From Saururus chinensis (Eukaryota > Streptophyta > Magnoliopsida > Piperales > Saururaceae): a stretch of 64,000 bases of DNA. Under the pieces are notes generated by a model that was not told where the DNA came from, did no database searches, and worked only from the letters and a program-made list of their open reading frames with translations. Where the stretch lies: contig CP141148.1 of NCBI GenBank assembly GCA_035235625.1, positions 18,167,057-18,231,056 of the forward strand, in the 5' to 3' direction. Of this stretch, positions 13,740-24,539 are shown piece after piece (the first letter of the stretch is position 1; each line of letters begins with the position of its first letter). The position numbers were made by a program, and so were the translations under genes.

Positions 13740-14436
13740 TTAATTAAAATTTAACTTTTTAATTGGTATGCCACCGGCCTCCCACTGCACTTCCGCTGGT
13801 CCAGCCATAGAGCGGGGCCCAACTGAAAGCAATTCTCTGTTGCAAAGGACCAAACGCATTACTTGGATCAGAAACTGAAACAGACTCTCAGTTTCAAGAG
13901 AAACTGCAGCTTCAGGGATCTGCAAAGACAAACAGGGGAGCGATGAACAAATTTGCTGGGGTGGTCATCTGGCGAGCCTGGAATAATATAACAGTGAGGA
14001 GCCTGGAACGAAAGGAAGATGTAACCGGATTGAAGGGGGCGAGCTTGATCGCTGAACCCAGAAGCACAAAGGAGTCCTTGAGGTGGAGGGACAGAGTAGC
14101 CGAAGATGCGTTGATGGTCACCCAATCGGCGCTTAAGATTCACAAGAAGGACAATAAGAATCCTCCTCGTCTGCGATTAGTAAGCTCTTGTAAGACGTTC
14201 CTGAGCAGGACAACCGGAAGAAGGAGACAGTTACCATAACCAGAGATGATCCCCGAAGCTGCTATTTCTCTTGAAACCGAGACTATTTCAGTTTCTGACA
14301 GGACTCCTCCCATCTATGCCATTTGTTTTCCTTGGTGCAGTGGGGCTTCCTGAACTCGGACCAGACGGTCTACTCTGATGATGGCCGGACCCAGGAGGTG
14401 GTGCAACTGTTTAGGAGGACAATGGCCGGAGGGTAA
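13740..14436. pseudogene. Gene fragments in opposite orientations, possibly class III peroxidase-derived
   Basis: On the plus strand 14341-14432 looks like an exon: acceptor cttggtgcag before it, donor gtaagc after it, and an open frame reading WGFLNSDQTVYSDDGRTQEV. The spacing of SDQ..x..D.RT.xVV resembles the distal part of class III peroxidases. On the minus strand, around 13780-13810, MAGPAEVQWEAGGIP resembles the AGGP...VP.GRRDG region of the same family. Both are too short for certainty. Between them lies the inverted repeat 13867-13920/14248-14299, so one gene segment appears twice in opposite directions. No full gene can be assembled. Capture by a transposon is a reasonable inference. 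Confidence 0.3.
13867..14299. repeat. Inverted repeat (~52-bp arms) around a ~330-bp spacer
   Basis: The left arm at 13867-13920 (cagaaactgaaacag ... agcttcagggatc) is matched by the complement of 14248-14299, with about 85% identity by eye. Read outward from the spacer both arms give the same peptide wording (IPEAAxSLETE), so the arms are likely two copies of a coding segment rather than transposon ends. Confidence 0.75.
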
Positions 14437-15242
14437 GCAAAAAATCAGAGCCACAAAATGAAACCTCGATCGGTCTTTTATTTTCGTACTAATTTCTCAC
14501 CAGAGAATTGCTCTTCTTTGTGAGAGGCAAAAAAGAGATGACGATTACCATCTTAATCTCAATGGGTAAGATTTCCAAAGGCCATTTCGGAAGAATGCTA
14601 ATCATAACTCATCTAAAACCATATGCTCCCTCCGTCCTAGCTCCATTTCTTTCAGATTCTCCTCTTGGAAAATAGAAACAGGGAGCACCAACACCAGAGT
14701 GGTCGACTATCCTCCTCTCCCTCTCTTTGCATCTGCCCCTCATCCCATGTCTCTTCCTTTCTTAGTCGTCTCTTTCAACTTCTCTCCCATTCGTGTTCCC
14801 ATTTCTTCTTTTTCTTTCCTGCTTAATTCATCTTTCATGATCTTTCACCTCTCTCCTCCCCCATCTTCTAGCTCTCATCTTTGTTTACCCACTTTCTCTG
14901 TTGTTCCAGATACCATTTTTGTCTGCATGAATCATGGCCTCCACCCACCGAACAACGAATCCTTCTACCTCCCCGGTGAAGTCTCCTCCCTCATCTCTCT
15001 TAGCTGCTACCTCCCTCCTCCTGTTCCTCTTCTCCACAACCCCTTCCTGAGAATTTCAACAGCAAATGAGGCGGCCCAGGTATATTACTGATTTGACTTC
15101 ATCTCCAACTTCCTGCCTGCCATGAATGTCGTCACCCCACAGATAGCATTAGGCATTATGCCACCGTCGTACAGGGCTCTCAGAACACCTCCATAATTTA
15201 TGCCTTTAGCAGTGCAACATGGCTAATGAGTGGGCTGAGCTC
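14437..15242. other. Pyrimidine-rich intergenic DNA left of the MULE
   Basis: The plus strand at 14690-15060 is rich in CT and gives Ser/Pro/Leu-rich frames with no recognisable domain. A short ctccctccgtcctag at about 14628-14642 resembles a Stowaway MITE terminus, but no partner end was found. At 15180-15242 a clean frame (NTSIIYAFSSATWLMSGL) runs into the MULE end, and I cannot assign it. Confidence 0.35.
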
Positions 15243-15250
15243 CGGCGTCA

Positions 15251-15340
15251 GAAAAATTTAAAAAATAGGCTCCACAAATGTCAGAAATATAAAATTAGGC
15301 AAGGAATTCTAATTTTGCAAAATTAGACTTAGGCACATGC
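15251..15340 (+). repeat. Left terminal inverted repeat of the MULE
   Basis: It begins gaaaaattta and includes cacaaatgtcagaaat and aattctaattttgcaaaatt. These align with the complement of the right end, including a shared ctctaattttgca/aattagactta block. Similarity fades after about 15340. Confidence 0.85.
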
Positions 15341-15987
15341 GAAACTCCCACACTTATGATGCGAAATGGCATATATGTCATTTCTCTTAATAAACTCCCC
15401 TCCTTGATTCTACTTTTGGCTTTTGGGTGATTGTAGTCGTCTCTCGCTGGAGATTGCCAACCAGATCCGCCTCTCCCCAGCCCCATCTCTCCCTCTGCAA
15501 TCTCCTCCTCCACCTCTGTGCAGTCACAACCACTGTCCTGCTACTCTAACTCTCCTCTCCCGGCCTACTGATAAAGGAATGCTCACCTCGTCTAGGCAAT
15601 CCTCCTCTCTCATGCCCCCCTCTCTCCCACTCCTCTATCCTACCTCTGCTCACGCTCACGGTCCCGTCCTCAAGTAGATTTTCATTGCCTTTGCGCCCTT
15701 GGTGCAACTTTCATTCGTCGGCCCTCTGAAGCTTGGGCTTCATAATCGATTGGGTAGGTAAGATCCCTGATCCCTTATTTTTTGCATAACCAAATAAATA
15801 TTAAGGTAGTTTCAATTATTTTTGGCTTAGAATGGGTGCTATAATTTTCTTTGATATGATTGCTTCCACTCAGAAGTCTATCCATGAATTATTTATGATA
15901 TTGTTTGAATGTTTGTACTAGCTGTGATTTCATAGCAAATATTTGTATTTGTCTAACTGAAAATTGTAAGGTGCTCACAGCAAATAA

Positions 15988-16490
15988 TTTTGTCTATGTT
16001 CTGTCAAATAGATACTTATTATATGCTTGTCCAGAAATATTTGCTTTGCTTATTGTGTAATTTTTTTTATTTTCTCAGGTTCTATTTTCTTGAATTTTAA
16101 TATTTGTTTTGCTGGCCATGTTAGGTTCCTCTGCACTATGATTTTTTTGGTCTTTGTCATTGTTGTTTCTTTTAGGTTCTCCTTTATATTTCTGCCATTA
16201 ATTATATAAACCTGTATAAAATTGCATACAATTCTTGCACAAATAAATGCATTTAATTATTTTTTTGCATGATTTTCTCTATGTTTTGTTAAATAGATAG
16301 TTTATGATATGCTTGCCCAGAAACATTTGCCTTGCTTGTTGTGTAATTCTTTTTATTTTCTCAGGTTCTGTTTTCTTGAGTTTTCATATTTGTTTTGCTA
16401 GCCAGGTTGGGCTGTGGTAAGAGTTCCTCTGCATTGTGATTTTTTTGGTCTTTGGCATGGTTGTTTCTTTTAGGTTCTCCTTTATGGAAA
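15988..16490 (+). repeat. Direct duplication (~220 bp) in the MULE left half
   Basis: Copies at about 15988-16205 and 16272-16485 share ctatgttctgtcaaatagat/ctatgttttgttaaatagat, ttattttctcaggttct, tttgttttgct and tttcttttaggttctcctt in the same order. They are diverged by substitutions and small insertions. No gene is seen in either copy. Confidence 0.85.
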
Positions 16491-17119
16491 ATTATCATGT
16501 ATAATTTTCACTTCTGCGTGATATCACTACTACCTTTTCAATTCTACTTTTTTGTATTGTAGCTCTGTTCATGTAATGATTCCATAATATTTAGTTGCAA
16601 TCATTGATTATAATTTGCAATCAGTGTTTATAGTTGCCAAGTAATTCATATTATGGTTGAGTTCATTATCTTGTTGGACTTAATGCTTAATATATGTGTT
16701 GATGATTATGTCTCTGCTAAGGACTTCAAATGAGCCTTTGGTGGTTTTAATTTAAGTGCAAGAGAAAATATTTTCTCAATAGTGGATTTGGAGGGAGGCT
16801 GTTTACTAATATTCTCTTTGACAATAGGGAGAATTTTGTCCAACTGCTTCCTCTCCCAGCATGTTTTTTGCATCGATTTTTGGATTATTTCTTCATTTTT
16901 TTTTGTGACAAGTAATAGATTTCTATATTCGTGTTTGGAAAAAATTCTTTAGATCTATATGGGTTGGTCATAGAAGTTGTTTTTTTTTCTATTTGAGTGG
17001 GACATATATCTTAATAAATGATAGAGAATAAACAACACCATTTTATGAGCTTCTCATTAGTTTTTTTTATGATGATCAATTCTTCTCATTTTCTTTTGAC
17101 ACACACATAATTTCAGGGC

Positions 17120-18145
17120 ACTCGCTTTGGAACTTCTCAGGCTATATAGTTATATAGTTAATTCATTTACTCATGACTATGATGTGATCTGATATCTAGC
17201 GAGTAGGAGACCATATAACCTAGTTTATATAGTTAAAACAAAGTTAACTGATGAATCCTAACTGTTGACTGGTAGATGGTAGGAGGTTTTTCATTTTTCA
17301 AAGTACATTGTGTGGTCATTAGATGTGCTCAAGATGGGTTTACAAGGAAGGTTTGAATGCTGTGATATGCTATATAACGAGTAGTATACCATATGACCTA
17401 GTAGATGGAATAATACAAAGTAAACTGATATATCTTAACTGTTGACTGGTAGATGGTAAGAGGCTTATATTTTCCGAAGTACATTATGAGTTCATTAGAT
17501 TTGTAATAGTTATGTTTACATATGGGTGGATAAATAAGAGTGTTATTAAGTAAATATGTCAACTTGATCTTCTGTGTTTGGTGCTTAGTTAGTATGCTTG
17601 TAATATATTTTAATAGATGGAAAGCAAGTAAATGAATAGTATATTTTGTTGTTAGGGTAAGTAAGGAAAATACTCGTAATTAGTTTTATTCATGCCTATG
17701 ATGTGATATGATATCTAGTGTGTAGGAGACCATATAACCTAGTTTATATGGTTAAAACAAAGTTAACTGATGAATCTAACTGTTGACTGGTATCTGTAGG
17801 AGGTTTTTCATTTTCCAAAGTACATTATGTGGTCATTAGATGTGCTCAAGATGGGTTTACAAGGAAGGTTTGAATGCTGTGATATGCTATATAACGAGTA
17901 GTATACCATATAACCTAGTAGATGGAATAATACAAAGTTAACTGATACATCCTAACTGTTGACTGGTAGATGGTAAGAGGCTTATATTTTCCGAAGTACA
18001 TTGCGAGTTCATTAGATTTGCGCAATTTGTGTTATATTATCATGAGTATGGTGTGATCTAATATTTATTGACAACGATACCGTATAACCTAGAATATATG
18101 GTTAGAAGATAGTTAATTGATTTCGATTAATTGTTGACTGGTAGT
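17120..18145 (+). repeat. MULE left subterminal repeats (duplicated ~330-bp module)
   Basis: A module occurs at about 17155-17490 and again at 17690-18020, each containing accatataacctag, gttaactgatga, taactgttgactggta, gaagtacatt and tcaagatgggtttacaagga. The composite motif ttaactgat-N-taactgttgactggta appears five times (near 17243, 17421, 17761, 17938 and 18111). The same motif, reverse-complemented, is the core of the right-hand array at 29490-30865, which indicates subterminal sequences of this element. Confidence 0.85.
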
Positions 18146-18380
18146 TAACTGATTTCGACTAAATCTATCCCTTCACTTCACCGCAGTACACTTATATGTC
18201 CACCTCCCTGAGGCATGCAAGGGGCAGCGGAGGAGAAGCCAGGGCAGAGACCAAGTAGGTGGAGGCCAACATTGAGGTGCCTGACAGTTTCACAGTGTAT
18301 ATAGTGATTATGCTAGATCAAAAGATGGGATGTATTTGGAGAGTAAACATTCTGCACATAATATAGTTTCTTTATTAGGC

Positions 18381-18570
18381 GTTGGTGGTTGCAGGTGGAA
18401 GTATAAAACCATAATTCCTATCTACTCGGACAATGAAGATGTTAAACTTAAGGTGGGGAACATAGATATGGTATTACACCTTATCTATGTTTCCCACCTT
18501 ACATTTAACATCTTCATCGTCTGAGTCGATAGTAATTATGGTTTTATACTTCCTCTTGCCACCAGCAATG
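18381..18570. repeat. Long hairpin (~88-bp arms) within the MULE
   Basis: The left arm (from 18381, including ggaagtataaaaccataatt and aatgaagatgtta) is complementary to the right arm (taacatcttcat, aattatggttttatacttcc) ending near 18570, with a loop of about 12 bases around 18468-18480. The arms are near-perfect, so the inverted duplication is young relative to the rest of the element. A transcript would fold into a long double-stranded stem. Confidence 0.9.
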
Positions 18571-19033
18571 CTTAATGATTAAACTTTGTAATGTGCATGA
18601 CTGATTGCTCTCCAATTCAGTTACATGTAATCACATGCCACACAACATAGACTTAATTATATTTTGTAGTTTCAGCCATCACTTGGTCACGGTGGATAAT
18701 GTATACCCAAATGTATTTAATGGTTAGCAAATGCCTTTGTATATAGTTTCGTTGATATTGTACAAGCGAATGTTTCATAGGGTTAGAACTGCCATAATTT
18801 ATTGATTATGGTGAGTGGATTGGTGGAAATATAAATAGTTTTTAATGCATTCATATACAATTCTGTTGTTGTTATAATGATGACGATAAATATTATTTAG
18901 AACAATATAAAATGAAAAGCTACAGCTTCCCATAGACATCATTAAAAACGCAGATAGAGTTAAATAAATTCAATATTGATGGTCAGAAATGTTATTTTCG
19001 TCGGCTAGGGCCATTATGAAAGCGTCATGTTAA

Positions 19034-19563
19034 TATGAGTCTGGGTTCACGCACACTCACGTTTGGCTTTGCTCTATGGGCAATCAAATATACATCTGGA
19101 TGGGGTATAATACTCATATAATGGGCCTCATACAGCCTGGGCACGCGCATGTGTGCGTTAGCCCGGGATCATATAAATGGTACCAAAAAGGAAATTGTTT
19201 ATAAGAGCCCGGCCTCACGCGCATCTATGTGAGCCCGGGCTACACGGCCAATCCGAAGTACATCCAATGGCCCATATTACTCATAAAAACGGGTCTGATA
19301 TAGCCAGGTGACATGCATTTGTGCTTTAGCCAGGGTTCATAGAAATGGTACTCTAAACGAAAAATTAATAGGAGCCCAGAAATGCTTGCTTCTACTTGAT
19401 CCCGGGCTCCACGGTCAATCGGATGTACATCCGAATATCCGATGGCCCATAAAACATAGGTCATTTAAACCCTTAGACTATTATGGGTCATCAGATCTAA
19501 ATCGATCTAATTGCCCATAGAGCCCGGGCTCATGTAGATGCACGTGTGCGCGGGCTCCTATAA
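19034..19563. mobile_element. Cluster of three related GC-rich fold-back elements
   Basis: Three diverged units lie at about 19034-19185, 19198-19352 and 19369-19563. Each has gagcccgggctc-like ends, a ggatgtacatcc-type internal palindrome and an atggcccat block, as in the element at 10045-10236. The third is the most complete, with agcccgggctc at both ends. The repeated atggtac and aataggagccc borders suggest stacked insertion or tandem growth inside the MULE left arm. Confidence 0.7.
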
Positions 19564-20327
19564 ATTTTTTCCTTAATAATATATGCATTTTGCATTATAT
19601 TTCCATGGTGTATCAAGAGAATCAATAAGCATCACCACGTTTGATAAGTCCACATGTGTGCTGCATATAGCAGACATGGGCCATACCTCGTCATAAATGT
19701 GAAAACCGTGAAAAACCCCGACGCACTTTCTTAACATCCCTCTGAAGGTTTCTTCCCAGGCTAACTGCTGAGGTATTCTCTTATGGTTCCATATTCTCGT
19801 CTCTCTACTGGCAGATTAGATGACTTAGGTTGGCGGAAAGTGGATGTCGAATAGCAGTCTCTGCATATGGACGCATACAGGAAGACATAGATAGTCACGT
19901 TTCTACCTAAAGGTGTCCCTACCGGACCAATGGTAATGTTGGATGTGGAGAATATGTTAATGTTTGTACTTTTGGATGAACTACTTCTTACCTGATATGC
20001 TCTGCAGATGAAACAACAACGACAGCTAATTTTTTGGTGTGGAGATGGTGGGTGAAAGCTTTAACTGATCCGTCTCAACTGATAACTGTTCGTAGCATTT
20101 AACATAGGTAACTCACAAGTACACAAAATCTTGTCTTGTGTATGTACTTATATGGGTCGGTGTGCCGCATGTACAGTTGTAATACATGAAGTTATGTTTG
20201 AGGTTAAGAATGAAATTGATGCCCATTCACACAAAATTGTTTCAATTTTGCGCCGAATATCATTGACTGATAAGTATCAACTGATAACTGCCAGAGCCTA
20301 ACTGACATAACTATATGGTGTATTCAG

Positions 20328-23300
20328 ATGGATACAGATAAGCAGCCTCTGTTATGTGTGTGGGGGGGGCAGTGGGATGTAAGTCGACACAAGTATGATT
20401 GCTCCAATGCCAAGTTAGATCTCATATTTGTTAGAAGCTCATTGACGTATGAATCCTTGGTGCCCATAGTTTACAAATTAATAGGATGTTTAGCAGGGAA
20501 TACTCTTTAAAGATGAGTTTTACATATCCTTTGGCAATCCCCTTTGACGTACCTCCAACGAAAATATGTGATACTAGGACTCTTCAGTGTTTTCTGCGAT
20601 ATGCCAAGACTAGGCACGATGGTCTACCATTGATAATAACCAAAGTGTGACATGCACATGTGTTCCATGAATGTGAGCTGAATATTGATGTATCCGAATC
20701 AAAGATGAACGAGTCGATTATTTTCAATGATGCCGAAGAACTTAGTAGACATGCAAATGAAGTGAAGCATACAGTGGAAGTGAAGGAAGTAGGAGTGAGG
20801 CATGGCATTGAAACCAATGATAATTTGGCTAGTGCTACTTCGGATATAGACATATTGTACATGAACACAATGGATTTCAGTGACGACTGGGAAGTAGATG
20901 ACTTACTGCGTGAGGCCAGGGAGTTGGAGGCAAAGAAACCTCCTCCTGTTTACGTAAATTTGCAATCCGATTCTGATGAAGAACTAGTAGATGTCCCCAT
21001 TGCAAGGCTTGAAGTGGGTACAGTGAACATCTCAAATGTTGAGGAGAATAATGCCAACTCAAATGAGGGTAATGATGCCGGAGGAGCTAATGAGACAGTT
21101 AGTGGGCCAAACACGATGTATAACATAGACGAAGAAGATGTCATCTTCAATGGATTGCAGGAGCAGCTTGAGGAAGACATTAAATGCGATAAATTTGAAC
21201 TGCATGATTATGATGAGGATGCCTACATTGTCAGAGGGGATGATGACATTGGTATGGAAATGGTCAAAATGAGACTGCCACAAGGTCGGCCGGTGGAAGA
21301 GGTCTGCCTCCGAATTCAAATAAAGTGACCAACATTGACATGGCTGAAAGAAAGTGGTAAGAAGTATACAATCATTATTATTATCTATTTTGTTTGCAAA
21401 TTTATGCATGTGTAGTAACAGTTTAGTGGTTTTAAATGCAGTGACGATGAAGTACCATCAAGAGCTAATGCAGTAATGTCACTCATAAATGAAGGAGATG
21501 GTGGTGGGAGGGGGAAAGCACCACCATCAAGTAGCAATTTTGGGAAAACTTCGGCACCAAAACAACTTCAAAGGTCATTTCATGTGCTTACGTAGTTTGT
21601 TAACTAATTATGCCTAACTTATAACTGTTTGTCTCATTCTAATACCTATATAAATATAATCATTCAGCAGATTGGATGTGAATGTGTGTGTGAACGAATA
21701 GCACAACATGGATGTGGAGGTTGATTTGTATGACTATGGCAAAGATCTGCATGTACTCTCTGAAGCTACATGTACACAAGTATGCTATGCATAATAACTT
21801 TGAGTTCAAGGTAAAATATTCAAATAAATCTCGATTCACAGTTGTGTGCAATGTGTCGGGATGTCCATGGAGGTTACTTGTTGCGATAACTAATGGGTTT
21901 AGTATCTTCAAAGTGAAAGCTATGAACAATGTTCATACATGTGGGAAACCAATATTTGGAGGAGATCATAAACAAGCAAAAGCGGGTATTATTGCTGACT
22001 CAGTAGTGAAACGACTTAGGAAATGTGTTGCTTATACGTCCAAGGATATTCAAGTTGATGTCGATTTGGAATATGGAGTTAAGATGAATTATTCAAAGGC
22101 ATATAGGTCGAAGGTTGTGGCATTTAACAAGTTATGAGAATCCTACGAGTCATCGTATGCTGAGTTGGCTACATACTTATATAAGTTGGAGAAGGCAAAT
22201 CCGGGCACCTCAACTGCTCCAGTACGACTCATCGGATCTGACATTTGAGCGATGCTTTGTTTCCTTTGGTTCAGCCATGGAGAACTTTAAGAGGTACATG
22301 CGACGTGTTATATGTATAGATGGCACATTCTTGAAAGGAAGGTACAAAGGGACTTTGTTCGTGATATCTACATTGGATAGTGAGAACCTTATATACCCAA
22401 TTGCTTGTGCTATCTGAGAAGGAGAGAATAATGATGCATGGGGATGGGTCCTTGCACATTTGGAAACCCGACTTGGTTACTTGGAGGGCCTAGTGATTCT
22501 TTCTGATCGGCGTAGATCAATCAAATCACAAGTAGCTCAAATGTTTCCATATGCCACACATGGATATTGTGCATTTCACATATCTCAAAACATGTTTGCA
22601 CATTTCAAAGATAGAGGTTTGAACAATAACTTCTTCAGGGAAGCTAAAGCATTTAGGCAGGAGACATATATGGAAGAAATGGCCATCATTGAGGAGAAAA
22701 ACCCTGAGGCCTACAAGTGGTTAACTGGAATTGATAAGTCACGCTGGGTTAATGCTTACTTTCCATCGCCCAGGTATAATATAACCATCCAACCCATGCG
22801 AAGTCTTTAATGGAATGCTTAGTGAGCAGCGACACTTCCCCATTGTCATGATCATTGAGGCAATCCGTTTGAAGGCACAAGAGATGTGGTACAAGCATGG
22901 ATTGGAGGCACAACAATGGAAGGGATACTTAACTAAATATGCCGAAGCAAAGATTCAGAAGTGCAATGAAGCAGCTAGAGGGATGATTTGTTATCCCATA
23001 AGTGGCCATGAGGTCTTAACTAGGTCCGAAAGAGGGGATGATCAAGTTGACCTTATCACAAAGACTTGTACATGTGGAAAGTTTCAACAAATGGAGTTGT
23101 CATGTGAACATGTGTTGCAGCATGTGGCCATCGAAGATTAAATTATGTTGACTATTGCTCCCTGTTCTACATAACAGAAACTTATAGGCAAATCTATAAA
23201 AGGGAGTTTATCTGGTACTCAAACATAAAAGATGGGAGACTCTTGAAGACGTGAAGAGCCTTAAGTTGAGGCCTCCAAAGGATAAGGTACAATCGGGCCA

Positions 23301-23724
23301 GAAAAAGAAGAGAATTCTATCTCAAGGTGAAGAAAAACGGAGAGTACAATGTCATATGTGCAAACAATATGGTCGCTATCGCAATACATGTACCACGGTA
23401 ATTGGAGAGAACCCGGTCGGGGGCCATACTCCTCTTCCATCTATAGTTGCACCCTCTTCATCTCATGGCTAGCCCCCATCACCAACTCATGCTAGCCAAA
23501 AGTTGTCAACATCTAAACAATTCCCACATGTAGTAGACAAGTTGGGTGGTAAAGAAATCAAGAAGATGCGTCATCCATGTCCAATCCAGTTGAAGATCAG
23601 CCATCTAACCCCAAAGGGGAAGAGAAAGAAAAAAATGAGACAAGTGGCTGAGCTCAATGCATGTACGCTTGAGGACAAATTGTGCAAGAGACCAATCGCA
23701 GTGGACAAAGTTGCACCATTGTAG
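20328..23724 (+). pseudogene. MuDR-type MULE transposase, decayed
   Basis: The reading order matches plant MULE transposases. N-terminal LLCVWGGQWD segment, 20328-20510, continued in another frame to about 20648. Long acidic Asp/Glu-rich region, 20660-21328. A possible small exon, 21443-21571, between GT/AG sites. MuDR DNA-binding domain with C-x4-C...HTC (VVCNVSGCPW, NNVHTCG), about 21712-21960. DDE core: CIDGTFLKG (Asp 22319-22321), ILSDRRRS (Asp 22505-22507), CEVFNGML (Glu 22800-22802). SWIM zinc finger CTCGKF...CEH, about 23060-23120. Zinc-knuckle-like CHMCKQYGRYRNTC near 23350-23395, with Arg where His is usual. Breaks include in-frame stops near 20648, 22135 and 22417, and frame changes near 20500, 22210, 22785 and 23140. 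It must have been active once but cannot give a full protein now. Confidence 0.88.
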
Positions 23725-24539
23725 TTTGCTTGACGACATATTTTGGAAAACCTTTATTTCTGATTGTGGCACAATATGTTGGCAATTCAACCATAAATTC
23801 CATGTGGTGAAACTTCATCTCTCAACTTGTTTTTGTTGTCTACATTAATATAAAGTAATACTTCAAGTACCAGTTTATAATAGCAATCTCCTTATTTATC
23901 ACTAGGCAAATTGGTTTAAGGGTTAGAAGCTGTAAATAAAAACCAAATCAAGTCATGCCTCCAGATTTGAGTTTCGTCCCAAAGGGATTTCATAGGCAAA
24001 TCCCCTGTTATCTGAACGAATATGATTTTTAACAATGACACATCTTTATCGGCTGAACGAAATTATAAACGTATTGATTCTTATGAATCACAAATTCTTA
24101 ACTGCTCAACAGCCTTCATTACTGCAGATGCACAATTTGGACCAAATCTAACCAATAAGGAACAATATCTCATTCATAACGTACCATCAAATACCGCAAT
24201 GCCACCTATCCATTATCATCTACAATTCCGATGTGTTATCAGAACAACGTCATACAAAGAATATTGATTTCTCATCAATCAACTTTAGCCAAAAACTATA
24301 CAAAACCATCAAATTCTATTAATCTTGTAACAACACAAATAACTTCAAGATTCACCTTAAACATTAATCAATTATGGTACTCCTCCATAAATTATTCATA
24401 CAAACCATCAGTGAAACACAAACCGAATCACATAGTCAAGGACAAACACTATCAAGTTAATCCACATCTACTGTCAAGAAAATGGTCGTCATATGGAATT
24501 TTGCAGAATTTGGTATGCAACCCTATGTCTCATGATGTG
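23725..24539. other. Spacer between the converging transposase and protease pseudogenes
   Basis: AT-rich DNA holding the 3' ends of the two tail-to-tail pseudogenes. Short frames on the plus strand at 24022-24815 are the reverse of the protease gene or random. No separate gene or terminator signal is visible. Confidence 0.5.

Noticed and set aside
14699-15091. 130-residue Ser/Pro-rich frame
   Set aside because: Pyrimidine-rich low-complexity DNA with no recognisable motif or gene structure.
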